NCBI GenBank assembly: GCA_019914995.1 | Contig: CM034137.1 | Coordinates: forward strand, 434,001-498,000 | Source: Acanthochlamys bracteata | Taxonomy: Eukaryota > Streptophyta > Magnoliopsida > Pandanales > Velloziaceae | Length of the DNA stretch: 64,000 nucleotides | Reading direction: 5' to 3' | Notes under the pieces: generated by a model | Seen by the model: only the letters and a program-made list of their open reading frames with translations | What the model was told of the DNA's origin: nothing | The model's database searches: none | Position numbers and translations under genes: made by a program | In this document: positions 12,223-30,254 of the stretch, piece by piece | How the letters are laid out: each line of letters begins with the position of its first letter | Numbering within the stretch: position 1 is the first letter of the stretch

Positions 12223-15200
12223 ATGGATGCTCTTAATGTAATTGCATCCGCTACCCAGATTGTCTCTTCTATGATAGGGACCATTGCTGCATTTGAGCAA
12301 GCCTCTAGAGATTTTAGAGAGGCACCAAAAAAAATTCAGGTTTTAGAGGAGTTTGTATCTGACCTTGATAACTTGGTAAAGGGTTTTAAGCAAATGCATG
12401 CCCATAAGCTAGGTAATCCTCAACTTGAACGACAGGTGCAAAGCTTGACTGGGCTGATTGGAAGATTACATATGAAAGTGGTCAAGGCAAGGAGAATGGC
12501 AGCGAAGGGCAAAGTAAAGAGCTTCACTAAGGTGGTATGGAGCTCCATGGCTGGAGACCCGCTCTCAAGATTGATTCAGTCCATGAGAGACGACTTGAAC
12601 TGGTGGTTGGAGTTGCAGAAGGTGGCCTATGATGTTGAGAAAGTTATTGGTACTACTGCAGAGAATACTCCTTCCACTTTGAAGGTTAGTATGGAACAAG
12701 GCTATCCAGTGTCTAGTAAATCTGAGCACATAAGAAGGCTCTTAGAGCAGGATGATGCACACCGTGTAATTTTGATTGTTGGTCTTTCAGGCATGGGTAA
12801 ATCATGTTTGGCTCGCCAAATTGCAAATAATCCACCTCCTAGATTCGTACATGGGGCAGTTGAGCTTGCATTTGGACGATGGTGCAGCAGAGCAGCATGT
12901 GGTGGAAGTAGAATTGAATACCAGAAGCGGCTAGCAAAAAGGTTTAGTCGGTTTTTGATGCAGATCAACTTCTTAAAGAAGGTTAAAGAGCTGGATGAAG
13001 ATCTCGAGGATGTTTGTTGCTTTCTGCAAACTGCCCTATGTGGGAAGAGCATACTCATCTTGCTTGATGATGTTTGGGAGCAAGACATTGTAGACCGATT
13101 TGCAAAACTGTATGACAATAGCTGTAGATATTTGGTAACAACAAGGAATGAAGCAGTCTATGAGATCACAGAGGCTGAAAAAGTGGAAATATGCAAGGAA
13201 GATATTAAGGAAATCAGCAAGGAAATACTTTGTTATCATAGCCTGCTTACTGATGAAGAGTTGCCGGTATGGAAGCTAACATCTTCTTTAATTATTACAT
13301 ATTCAAAGAGCTTAACATGATTCAATAGTTTCATATCTATATGATTCATTCTGTCTCCCTTGGAACTTCTACTTTCGAATTTAAGCATATGTTCTCTTCG
13401 AAATTAATTGTTGAGTTTCTCAAAAAATGCATTGGACCTCAGAATCAGCTACATGTTTGACTAAGATTTGTGATATAGGATGGATATTTCAACATGCAAA
13501 ATATGTAATTCTTACAAAGTTTAGGATAAGATGATTTAATGTTTAGGATAAGATGATTCTTACTTTGTAATTCTTACAAAGTTTAGGATAAAATGATTTA
13601 ATGTTGCTCATGCAGCAATCATATGTATTTCATTTGACCTTACAAAATGTCAAATTGTATGATCCACTCGTGTTTCTACGTTGTTCTTTTCTGGCTGCAT
13701 ATGCTTTTACTTTGGTCTTGGACTGTGGAAGTTCAAAGTCTGCTTTATCATGCAAGCATTATTCATGTAAATATGTAAATCGTCCATATGAAAGTTTCTT
13801 CTTAACAAATGAGCTCCTCTATGGAAATGTTAAATCGTAGAGCATTCTGTTTGGATAGTTTTCTGGTTACCACAGTTTTGGTCTAGGGTAGCCAAAGTTT
13901 GAAATTCCTCTTTGATGTGCTCTTAGAAGTTTCATGTGGCATATTCAACTTCCATGGGAGCGAAAGAGTAAGAGCACAAAGTCATAGAAACAACATTCAA
14001 ATTCTCCTCTAAATCAGTTAAGTCTCCAGATTAGGGGAGTTTTACACAATATCATGTATATGATTCTGTGTTCCAGCTGTTCATACATAATGATAATTTC
14101 TTTAAGTTTCCTACTTCTGATAGATAAACTTTTATACACTTGGTAGTCACTGGCAGAAACTCTCCTGGAGCGCTGTGGTCACCACCCTCTCACAGTTGCC
14201 GTCATGGGTAAGGCTCTCAGAAAGGAAACCTGGTCAGAAAAATGGGAGAAAGCCATTAACAACCTTTCTACTTATGCTGCATGTGAACCGGGACCAGTTT
14301 CATATGTCAATGAGAAAGAAGCAGAAAACACGCTAACCATATTTGGATCCTTGGAGTTCAGTTTGGAAGCCATGCCCAAAGACTCCCAAAAATTCTTCAT
14401 AGTTCTTTCTGCTATCTCATGGGCTGAACCCGTGCCAGAATCCTGCCTTGATGCTCTCTGGTTAGCATTAGGGCAGGAAAGCATGTATCCACTTGTCGTC
14501 TCCAAGTTGGTGGAAGGATCTCTTTTGATCAAAACATATACCAATTCGCTTTATCATGTCCATGACATGGTGTCCCTGTATCTTGACAACAAAATTGGCA
14601 ATGCTATCCAGGTTCTTCTCGTGGAATCGGCTCCTAATGTCTGTGCATCTGTTGCACCTTGGCTCTATATATTTGGGAAGGAAGTTGTTCAAATTGCTGC
14701 TGCAGAGAAAATTAGTTGTTTCCTTTCTGTTAAAAATGAGAAGCAGGTCGTCATTACTTTGGAGACTGCTGTCCATGCTCTGATGGCTAGTAAATCAATT
14801 TCAGAATTTGAGGCTAGCAGGGAAAGCTTAAGCACATTATTGGGTCCTCAACTTTCTGAGATTATCTCTTTTGGTCCGCATGATATTGTTGTTGCTGCCT
14901 GCAAAGCTGTCACCATGATATTTTCTGAGGAAGATTATTACCATTACATCAAGTCTCTTGAGGATGCAGGTTCCATTGAGAAGTTGACAATGGTGTTACA
15001 AGATTGTCGTGATCCGCCAACTCAGACGGCTATCTCTGTAGTTGCTGCAAAGCTTGCTGAGTATGGAAGCACTAGAACTATAAGTAAAGTCCTGCCTAGC
15101 ATGCCTATGAAACACTTATCAGAGCTTCTTTCTCCAGAATATGAGCAGTGGCATGAGTATGTATTCATGACGCTGATGTCCTTGCTTAAGGTGGGAAAAT

Positions 15201-16231
15201 CTATCGCGGCAGAGATGGTAGTCGGTTCAGGAGTCACGACGAAACTTCTTTTACTTCTTGAGAAAGGCTCTGAGGTCTCTCAGCATCATGCTATTGTTAC
15301 ACTGAAGGCAATTTATGAGCTAGGGGTTCCTCTTGAACTAGAGAGCCTTCTTCCTTCAAGATTGAGCCTTTTGCCATGGCATGTGAGGCTAAGCTTGGAA
15401 AGGTTTATCAAAATAGACAGCAATAGATTGCCATCACCAAAACTACTGGATCCAGAAAATTTTCTTCAGAAGATTCCAGGCATGGACCAGAAGCAACTCA
15501 TGCAGGCTGTGCCTGATTTAATTGCAGTTGTTGAGAAGGCAAATGATCCTGCAATCAGGAATATGATCCTCAAGAGCCAGTTAATCGAAAGATTATCATT
15601 TTGGTTACAATGTGGTGATGCAAAAGGAAGTGAAGAAAGATCAGAATGTGTTTTTCTGTTGATGAAGTTAGCTTTTGCAGGTGGTGAGCCATTTGTTCTT
15701 AAGTTCTTGGACCTTGGCATCATTCTTGAACTAGTTCAATTAATGCTGAACGATAGTGAGGATTTACAAGATTCTGCATACAATGCTCTTCATCAGATTG
15801 TATTTGGAACTGGAGGAGCTCTTGTCTTGAAACAATTCCTGAAAAGTGACATTATAGAAAAGTTAGGTAAATACTTGGACAGAAAATCTTCAAAAATAAA
15901 AGAGGTCGCACTGCATTTCATTGTGGACCTTGTCGAATTGGGTACAAAGCCCTTGATTGAAAAGATGTTTGCTACACAAATTGTTGAAAGACTTGTAAAT
16001 GTCGAGAAATATGGCGGAAAATTTAGTGGATCTGTTGTGAGGTTCCTAAAAGGTTTGGATATGTGTAAAAATCTCACAGCTGCGGAGAGAGCAGTCATGA
16101 AGCAACAAGCCATTAGGAAAGTACGCACAGCAGCGAGAGGCCAGAAGATAGAAGCAAGACTCACAGCCGCTGTTGATGCATTTGTTTCTGAAGGTGCAAG
16201 GGGTGGCAGCAGCGGCCGACGCAAGAAGTAG
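12223..16231 (+). CDS. NB-ARC domain protein with C-terminal armadillo-like repeats, 2 exons
   Basis: Exons 12223-13266 and 14147-16231 join in frame across an 880-bp intron (GTATGG ... GTAG) to give 1042 aa. Residues 1-150 are helical, with a possible coiled coil. The NB-ARC ATPase core shows a P-loop GLSGMGKS at 187-194, kinase-2 SILILLDDVW near 276-285, RNBS-B YLVTTRNEAV near 303-312, a GLPL-like CGHHPLTV straddling the exon join, and an MHD-like VHD near 486-488. After about residue 530 there are no xxLxLxx leucine-rich repeats; instead there are regular 40-45-residue helical units such as IIEKLGKYLDRKSSKIKEVALHFIVDL, typical of ARM/HEAT repeats. The C-terminus is basic. It resembles an NLR-type switch with a non-LRR sensor; immune function is an inference. 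I know such ARM-bearing NB-ARC proteins only vaguely and give no symbol. Start ATG 12223 follows an in-frame upstream TTG only. Confidence 0.88.
13505..13605. repeat. 62-bp tandem duplication in the NB-ARC gene intron
   Basis: GTAATTCTTACAAAGTTTAG begins at 13505 and again at 13567, followed in both by GGATAAxATGATTTAATG. The period is 62 bp with very few differences, and a shorter internal echo of TTTAGGATAAGATGATT is present between. It is a small recent duplication in intronic DNA. Confidence 0.75.
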
Positions 16232-17052
16232 CAACCTTTTATGGTCGGCAGAGATGTCTATAGTTTTGACAGAAAAGAAAAACTATCCATGAAATTCGTA
16301 AAGAAGTGATAGTTAGCAGATGGTCACTGAAATAATGAGGAAAACAGATCGCAGAAGCAGCTCTAATCCTTCTTCTACATTTTATGCTCAGAAATTTTAA
16401 AAAGCAGGCAGCATGGAAACTTCAAAATTTTTTTGAATGTTCGTATACTCTGTTATAGACTTCTGGCTTGTGCTTCTTCCAAGTATTACTCATTGTTGCT
16501 GCAAAGAGCCTCCGAAGAATTTACGAAGAGTGTAAGTTTCTGGTAATGAAGCTAGCTATCTAAGCTGTCACTGTGCAGCAATTTTGAAGTCTTTTCTCAC
16601 TCTTTTTTTCTTTTTTTTGGTTTCTCTAAACCTTCATAGTAGAAGACTCGTGATTGTAGAAAGTGGAAACAGGGAATTGAGAAACGATAACGTTTAATAT
16701 AAATGATTACTTTGTCATTTAAGTCCATCGTAAACCTTTTAACACCATTTGGTCCCTAAGCATATCGAAATTGCAAATTAAGGAAAAATAAGGAGAGTCC
16801 ACGTAAGCAAAATAGTTGATTCGGAATCAAATTGGTTTGTAAGCAGAAGGTAAATCTCTGGGTTTTTCTTTTCGTTTTCTTTCGGACTGAAAATTCTCAT
16901 TCTTCTTCGTCTTCGATTGATCTCTGCTCCTTGTGTTTCCGATTGAAGCTTTTCTGGATGGGTAAGAATTCGTTCGATTCTTCTTTCTAATTCAAACGGT
17001 GATGGATATGTACAAGTTGTAGTTGCCGATCTGATCGTTTCGATCTCGATTC
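16232..17052. other. Spacer between the NB-ARC gene and OCP3
   Basis: Short spacer between two genes on the same strand. The first part should be the 3' UTR of the NB-ARC gene. About 16690-16800 is AT-rich with a phrase (TTTGGTCCCTAAG) common in plant repeat remnants. From about 16850 the sequence becomes CT-rich and is likely the OCP3 5' UTR. No ORF is supported. Confidence 0.6.
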
Positions 17053-19830
17053 ATGGCAGCAGCAGGAGTTCCAGTAGCTTCATTATTCAAGGCGGAAGGA
17101 TTCAGTTCTAAGCTTCTCTTCCCCAATCGCAACCATGGATTCTTGCTACTTCGCTATCCACCTTCTTCTTCTTCTTCGATTCGGTTCTCCGGAGTTGTTT
17201 CAGCTCGCCGGAGGAACAAGACCAGTAGTAGTCAGAACTCAAGGACGGTCTATCCTAGAAAGAATGAAGTGAGATTTCATTTCATTTCTCAGAAACGGTG
17301 TTAGCTTGTTTGTGTTTTCTTTTTCAAGTGTAGATTTTTCAATAATTATTATTTATTTATTTTTAATTTTTTTTAATGAACAACATTTCATTAAAAATTC
17401 AATATTTGCTGATTTTTAGCTACTCGTTATGGATGTTCATTGGTCAGCAGGAAAATTTTGGTTTTGGAGGAGATGAAACATTGCTGAGTGCTGACGCCCA
17501 TAGGTTTCTATGTAAAGTAGACTAGAAACCAGTGCCCTATATTCTTTGAGATTTCTTTTACTAGGAAAAATTATCATGCACCTTATGTTAGATGATTAGG
17601 CGTTTATCTTGTCTCCTTATTCTGATACGGACAATTAGATAGGCCTTAGCATAAGTTCAGCTTGAGCACCACGCGAGTATTGCTCGAAGATGAGTGTGAA
17701 GCTTGCTTTTGTGGTTGGAAGCTAAGTTTTTTTTTAAAAACCATTTTATTGTTTCACTATCCTATTGTCTTCTATTATAAAGTCAGCTTGCAAAACCTTG
17801 ATGTGAAGAAGCAACCAAAGGTTTGCCTGCTGAAACTTGTCAGTGACACTGTGAACGAATATGTTGTTATGTTAATCTAAGAGAAATTGTACTTCAGGCA
17901 TTAACGATATTATATGACATTAGCTACAAGTATAATATTGGTCCTAGTGGTTTATGTCATATTATAATCTTGACAGCAGTCTTTTCTTTCGCGTTATCTC
18001 AATCACCAGCCAGTATGATATTTGGAGTTGGACTGCAAAAATCATTCGTATAGGATATTGATTGTTGGGTTCAACTGGTTGAGAGTCTCGTACAAGAGCT
18101 GTAGTCCCTCGTCATGTCTTTTCCAGCTCTTCTATACGAGATGTGTTTACTTTAAGGATCACTGTCTTTATCTTGTTTCGGTTTTCCTTGTGAAATTGTG
18201 GTCTTATGTCTTGCTTCCTCTCCCACTGGTTGCATGATTTTTTGTGAGTTAGCTACTTGTTCTAGTGGTGCTGGTATGACTTATAAGTTATGTACCTTTG
18301 GCAGAAAACTCTTTATACCGACGAAGTTGGGGATGATGAAGATGCATTTGAAGCACTTTTTGCTCAGCTTGAAGAAGATTTAAAAAATGATAATATATGT
18401 GACGATGACTTCGAAGAGGAGATAAGTGAAGAAGATTTGGCTAAGCTTGAGAAGGAGTTGGATGAGGCACTCACTTTTGATGCCCATGAGGAGGATTTAG
18501 AAATTCCACCATCAAATTCAGACAACAGTATCAAAGATGATGACGATGATGAAGAAGAAAGCCTACCTAAGCTCAAGAACTGGCAGCTTAAGAGGTTGGC
18601 CCGTGCCCTCAAGATTGGTCGACGTAAAACTAGCGTAAGAATATTTACTTATGGATTGTGCTGAATTGCTAGTATTATGAGCAGTAGTCTCTGCATACAT
18701 AATTGATATAAGAGCACGCAGATGCACGGTCAACAAAAGATCAACATGTGAGCTTCTGTATGGATATCAGGATTGTGAATATCATAAAATGTATGCTCAT
18801 AAAGACTTCGTATGGCAGATCAAGAACCTTTCAGCTGAGCTTGGACTGGACAGAGCGTTAGTGCTTGAGTTGCTTCGGGAACCCCCTCCGAATCTTTTGC
18901 TGATGTCTGCTACATTACCAGATGAGGAGATCGAACCGCTTCCTGAACCTATGATACCTTTGGTCTCTCCTCTTACTACGGCAAGTGTAGAGGACACTAC
19001 ACCTAAGGTGAAGTCCCCAGTTCATGTTTTGCAATCTAGATGGATTATGCAAAAGAGATTCAAGAAAGTGCAAGTGGAAACACTTGAACGTGTTTACTCA
19101 AGGACAAAGCGCCCTACTGTGAGTATAATTGCTTCTGCCATCACTTCTCAAACAAACAAAATAATTGCTTCCTTCATCTGCAATTCATGCTTGGTTAAAA
19201 CTTGGTAATGGCAGCATCAACTTGGTATATCTTCTTGTAACTGTCATTACTTAAAAGGTTTCCTTAGGTGTAGGCATGAAATTTGCTTCTTGCAACTCGG
19301 TATCTTATATCCATATATTGCTAATTATCTGGAATATTAGTAATTCTGTGCCAGAGCATGTTGATGGCAAACCCTGAAAGGAGAGGGGATGTACAGTTAT
19401 AGTTGTAATACTTCACAAGGATACTGTATGGAAGGAGAAAAGGAGTGGTATTGATAATGTATCTCTGTAACAATGAAAGAATATAAGAGCGCATGCTTAT
19501 GATTTTGGTGAAAAAAATTAACGACATGGCAACTTAAGTCTGAAATTGTATGTATGACGTTAGCAAGACATTTTTCTGCAGTTGCTGTAATAGGTGCATA
19601 TATGACATCTTCTAGAGTATGTTTCTGGTGTAGCGTAGTATCCATACAACTGATGAATTACTGTTTGCTACTATCTGCAGAATGCGATGATTAGCAGCAT
19701 TGTTCAAGTAACAAATCTTCCACGAAAGAGAGTGGTGAAGTGGTTTGAGGATAAACGACTGGAAGAAGGTCTTCCTGAGCATCGTGTAGCGTATCGTCGT
19801 TCCACGCCTGAGACAGTTGATACTAGATGA
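17053..19830 (+). CDS. OCP3: OCP3-type homeodomain protein, 4 exons
   Basis: Exons 17053-17268, 18305-18634, 18819-19118 and 19681-19830 all end on complete codons and give 331 aa. In Arabidopsis OCP3 (OVEREXPRESSOR OF CATIONIC PEROXIDASE 3) is a negative regulator of pathogen defence and drought responses, reported in the plastid and nucleus. Here the first 70 residues are Ser/Arg-rich with few acids, as in a plastid transit peptide. Residues about 73-170 are strongly acidic (runs of Asp/Glu, for example IKDDDDDEEESLPK). The C-terminal part holds the divergent homeodomain ending NLPRKRVVKWFEDKR, with the helix-3 WFxxxR signature. The length is close to the roughly 350 aa I recall for Arabidopsis OCP3. 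HY5 follows on the same strand 1.1 kb downstream. Intron 1 (17269-18304) is the longest. Identification rests on remembered similarity. Confidence 0.85.
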
Positions 19831-20909
19831 CCGGTTGCAGCAGAAGCTTTGGGATTCAAGTCAGATAGTAAAATGTTTGATCAAGCGGCAAATGTATTAA
19901 AGCCCACATGTGGAATGAAGTTTTTTTTATAAATTCAAAAGTTTGCGAACAGATGAAATCTGTTTTAGGATGCGGAATTCAGTCCAGAAAGCATACGGAG
20001 AAAATGTCTACTTATGGCACATTTGACAATATGTTCTAAAAAAATAATGTTTTAAATTATGTATTTTAATTTTATTATTTTATAAAATTTATTTAAAATT
20101 TAGAAAGTATAAAATATTTTATATAATAAAATTTTATTCTTATTTATTTTTATTTATAAAATTAAAAAAAATAAATTTTATTTTTTAAAATAGAATAAAT
20201 TTTATATTTTTATTTTAGAAAAGTATTTTTCAAAATACTCTCAACCGCCTTCTAAAACCAAATACAGAAAGTAAACAACAAGAATTGTTTACATATTAAG
20301 AATAATTAATTTATTAGAGGTATATTAGGTATCCTAACTTGCAAAATAAAATAGCTGAATAGCCCTATTACTTTATAAACTAGGTTTTACTGGTCTTTGC
20401 TGCAAAATATGTAAACGGTATAACGATCTTGCAACGAGACGCAAACTAACCCGCGCAAATTAATTACTCCCATCATAAAAGGGCAATTTCGCCATTGTCT
20501 TGCGTCCTTAAACCCGGACCCAGACAAAAGATACGTGGCTACGGCTCATCAGCCGTCCGATCTCGACTAGATCTGATCATCTAATCTAACGATCTGTAAA
20601 CTTCCACGATCATCTACGGTTGACGTTTGATTGCCAACGCATTTTATGGTTTCTCACGAGTACACGCTAATGTGTTTATATCCGTTAGATATTTATGATC
20701 AGACGGTTGAAATTGAATTATTTATGTAAACCTTCACAAACCTCCCCTCCCGGCACGTTGATTGATTGATTTCTTTTCTTGTATGAACAGTGTTCTTACT
20801 CTTCTTCTTTCGTTTCATTTCTTTCTCAAGCAAAGCAGAGAAAAAAAAGTTCTTTCTTGAAGCTAGAGATCGATCTCTAACAATAACGGAAGATTTGATC
20901 GGTGGACGA
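19831..20909. other. OCP3 3' UTR, MITE relic and HY5 promoter
   Basis: The first 200 bp are probably OCP3 3' UTR. About 20036-20253 is a decayed AT-rich MITE (ending ATACTCTCAACCGCC). From about 20390 the composition is mixed and should be the HY5 promoter and 5' UTR. It contains an ACGT-core TACGTGGC near 20532 and a TGACG core near 20623, both plausible bZIP sites. No ORF is supported. Confidence 0.55.
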
Positions 20910-22793
20910 ATGCAAGAAACAACAACAGCTAACTCGCTGCCATCAAGCAGTGAGAGATCTTCAAGTTCTGCTCCACAGATGGAAGTCAAGGAAGGCAAGT
21001 TTCTTCCTTTTCGCTTCAAAATTTTCCTTACAATTTGGAGTTTTTATAGTCTTTAAAGCGCGAGATGTGGACTTTTGATTTGGGTTTAGCTTGTTTTGCA
21101 TTAAAGATGCTAGTTTTTCGCTTCGCCAGAAGTACTTTACTGCATTTGCTTCTCCACTGTTTGTAATTTCGAATTTTGTTCAAGATTATCATGCTCTGCT
21201 ACTTCTGAAATCAGCAAGGCTTTTACTTTCCGTAGAATTTTTGTCGTCTTCTTGTTTCATAGAATTATTTTGGATTTTGCTAATTGGTTTTGGTTTTGAC
21301 TTCAGGGATGGAGAGCGACGAGGAGATACGGAGAGTGCCGGATTTCGCCGTAGAACCGGCAGGTGCATCTATATCGGGCCAAGAAACAGGTTCAGTTGCC
21401 GGACCAGGTCGAACGGCCCAGGTTTCTTCGACACAGACCGCTGGCCAACGTAAACGTGGTCGTAGCCCAGCTGACAAAGAGCACAAGCGTCTCAAAAGGT
21501 TGGTTCCGGCTATTCACTGATTACTCCTTTCTTCTTCTCGTTCATTCCCACGCTGCCCTCTGTTTGAAACTATTCGATTCATTTCTTGCATATTAATTTT
21601 GTATGTGCATGTATTTTGGGATAAACAAATTAGGATTTAGGAATGATTTTTGCTTGGTGGTGATTTATGCAAAAGGTTGTTGAGGAATAGAGTGTCAGCA
21701 CAGCAAGCTAGGGAGAGGAAGAAGGCTTATCTTAATGATCTGGAGGTGAAGGTTAAAGATTTAGAGAAGAAAAACTCTGAGCTCGAGGAGAGTCTCTCTA
21801 CACTTCAGAATGAGAACAAGATGCTTAGACATGTATGCTTCATGTTCTTCAATGTCTCCTGAATTGTTGTTTAGTATTTTCTTGGTAACTAAGTAGGATT
21901 TCCTTCATGTTAATGACGCTGATTATGCATTACACTCAGGGGACTGTTCATAAGTTGAAGTAGAGTTTTCTTGAGGATATGCTTGTTTATGGTGTTTGTT
22001 ACAATAAATAAGTTGTAGTTGATACTGTAAGATTTATTATTCAACATATGCTAGGCTTTGCGGGCATTTTGGCATCTTTTCGTTGACAAAAGTACTTCAC
22101 TTTTTTCATACTCGGATGGCCTTGGATAAGCCTGGAAGTTCTTAATAGTGTTCATCCCAGGGCATTAGCGTGACATATGGTTTGCAAGCCTTGGATAAGC
22201 CTGGACTTTCTTATAGTCTTCAATTTTGAAGTGCTTTTGTTTGTATTACTAATTAACTATAATTATGAGCTGTCCTGGGGCATACTGAATTTCAGAAATA
22301 TTGTAAAGGTTGGCATGTTTGCAATAAGTTTCGATAACTGTAATCATCTTTATAATGTGAGGACAATATCATTATCAGGTATGGGCTGCTATAACATGGA
22401 CAAAGGAGAGGATATATGTCGTTATAATATCAAAACAGCTTGTATTCAAGTGTTTTCCTTGGATCTTTTAAAATTTTCTAGTATGGTGTTAGATGGTATT
22501 TCTCTATTTGGATGCCTAGCTAGTTATGCACGCCTGATGTTTGGTGATGTTCTATAATCGCGGGAATGTAATTGATTTTGCCATTTACCTTCGTTGGATC
22601 CACCATATCATTCGCTTAGTCATCTTGATTATTATTTTTCTGGTACTTTTCTATGTTTCATTTGGATGCAGTGATTTTAAAGGAAGCGCGCTCCTTTGTT
22701 TAATCCTTTTCCTCTTTAATGCTGCAGATTCTAAAGAATACTACAGTTAGTAGAAGAGGATCCACAAGCAGCGTTAACGGAGAAGGGCAGTAG
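20910..22793 (+). CDS. HY5: HY5 bZIP transcription factor, 4 exons
   Basis: HY5 is the nuclear bZIP factor that promotes photomorphogenesis and is destroyed in darkness through COP1. Exons 20910-20994, 21306-21498, 21676-21832 and 22728-22793 give 166 aa (Arabidopsis 168). The N-terminus has [13 protein letters not shown] and the COP1-binding / CK2 segment [12 protein letters not shown]. Exon 3 encodes the basic region [16 protein letters not shown] followed by the leucine heptads [20 protein letters not shown]. Exon 4 encodes [11 protein letters not shown] and a short tail ending NGEGQ. The first intron appears to start with GC: exon 1 ends GTC AAG GAA G and continues GCAAGT, and only this cut keeps frame with the acceptor before GGATGGAGAGC. 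The acidic and basic blocks match HY5 nearly word for word, so this is HY5 rather than HYH, which lacks most of the N-terminal part. Confidence 0.97.
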
Positions 22794-23427
22794 AAGAACA
22801 CAAAAGATACTCAAGCTTCCTTGGCAATAACTAGCTTTATATGCAATTTAACTTATTAGTGATCGTTGATGGAGTTATCAATGTGCTCTTGCTTCTGAAG
22901 TAACATGATTTGTTTATTGTGGGAAGTTGAAACTATTATTGCAATGAATACTTTTGCTCTGTCGGGTTCTTTACGATTAAAATTTAATGCTAATTTTGGG
23001 ACCATTTACCATTTATAGTTCTTGGAGATTTGAGTATGAAATCTCTCTATTATATCTTCTGTGCAAGTTGTATGTGAGTTTGGTAGGGTGGTTTTGCCCA
23101 CTTACCTTCTGAGAGCAACACATACCAGATTTCATTAAGTTTTGCTATATTAGATTCTTGACAGTGGAAAAACAACACTTTGGCTCTTTTGAAGGAGAAA
23201 CACTTGCTTGTAAGACCTTCAGTTGCTTACTAAAGTATCGACATAAGTGCGACGAGGCACAGCAAAACATTACCTGATAAATTGATACAAGAGAAATATT
23301 TCAACACTTATGAGATACATGGTTGTGCAGAAACTTGGGTAACGGGGATGAAACCAAAGCGATCGACCCATTTTACCTACGCTTGACAGTATCGAAAGGA
23401 ATATCGTGGTATGTATCAACATTCACA
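22794..23427. other. Convergent 3' spacer between HY5 and NUDT19
   Basis: This holds the tail-to-tail 3' UTRs of HY5 (plus) and the Nudix gene (minus). I see no ORF, repeat or motif worth naming. Confidence 0.6.
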
Positions 23428-28629
<5,202 letters not shown>

Positions 28630-30035
28630 GGTTCAGTTCCTTTGTTTTTTTTTTTTTTTTTTGTGGACAAATTGAACAGAAAAGAAATGAAAAGTTTTGT
28701 ATTGGCTTTGGAAGGAAGAAGTTGATGGATTGGAGAAATAAGAAAGTGCCACGTTGCAAGCAACGGTGGGACCCACAAGTCAATATGGTCAAAATATTGA
28801 AATCAGATCATTAGCTTATTTTATAGCTGAAAGGATGTTTAAAAATACTCATAAATAAAATTTTTATAAAATAAATTTTATTTTTTTATTTATAATATAA
28901 TAAAAAATAAAATAATAAAATTAATTTTATAATGTAAAATATTTTTATATTTTAGAAAAATTTTTAAATTTTATAAAATATAATAAAGTTTTACTTAAAA
29001 ATCTTAATTAAGAATTATATGTTTGATAGCATACACTCTTATAATAACACTTAAGAAGAAGCTGAAAGAATTAGAATCTATATGTTTAAAATTTTATCAA
29101 AAGCAGATGGAATAAAATCAAACATAAGTGAAAACATTTGATTCTTTTATTTAGCGTCTGAATAACATAAACAAGCCTATTAAACTTGTACCCAGAAAAT
29201 TTTCTGTATACACAATGTGTATAATATATAAAATCAAAAGGATCAGATCAGATATATATGTGAAATTTGCCTCCAAGAAGCTTTACTTAAAAACTTCATC
29301 ACTTTCATCTCTCCTGAGTTACCGAAAATCTATATTCACCATTTTCATGTTCTTCGTCTTCTTCATCAGCAATCAAATTCATGCAATGGAACTTCTTTGC
29401 AGCAGCAACAGATGATGATGATGCTTTAGCATTCACGTTTTGGTATCTTTGATTGTTTTTTTTGTTTATATCCCTCCGATAATTTGATGAAGTTGAAGTT
29501 AAACAGCAACCCGTAGAAAAAGATGATGTGTTCTTTTGATCTTTATAATTAATTTTACTAAAAAATCACTATTTAGCTCATTTCAGCTTATTTTCTATAA
29601 ATATTAATCTCACTTCTAATAATACTATTTACAATATTTATTTTTAATAATTTATTTTTAAATAACTCACTCACACTCTAACTATGTGAGAACCTTAGAA
29701 TAAGAACAGTCTGCCACTGATGATCCAAACTGGAAAACATATTTGTTTGAAATTTGAAATAGAACGTTTGACCGATTAAATAGGATTCAATGTTATAGAA
29801 AATAACGCAACTAAGAGTTTGTTTACCTTGAAATAAATTCATTTCTTAAATATTAAATTTTAAAAAATTAAATTTAAATTTTTTAATAAAAATAAATGTA
29901 TGTATTAATTTTGTATTAATAGCAAAATTTAAAATTTAATTTTAAACAAAATTAATATAAAATATAGTTTAAAATTTTGTATTTATTTTAAATTAAAAAT
30001 AAATTTGAATGGTAGTTAAACACGTTCTAGAATAA

Positions 30036-30254
30036 GTTTGGTTCAGCTTATAAAAAAATAATTTTTTTAATTTTTTAATTTTTATTTTTTAATATATATT
30101 TTATAAATTTTAAAATTTTAAAAATATAAAAAAATTATATTTAGTGAGATTTATTATTATTATTTTTAAATAAAAAAATAGAACTTATTTTTACAAAAAC
30201 AAAAATATTTATTATTTTAAAAAAAATCTATTTTAAAATAACTTCCAAACGTTC
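30036..30254. mobile_element. AT-rich MITE family B, copy
   Basis: Left end GTTTGGTTCAGCTTATAAAA and right end AAAATAACTTCCAAACGTTC are imperfect inverted repeats of each other and of the family consensus. About 219 bp, A/T-rich and non-coding. Confidence 0.65.

Noticed and set aside
29215..29415. 66-aa ORF with a hydrophobic run, possible secreted peptide
   Set aside because: It lies in AT-rich spacer DNA, starts with a low-complexity lead and shows no known peptide motif or second exon.
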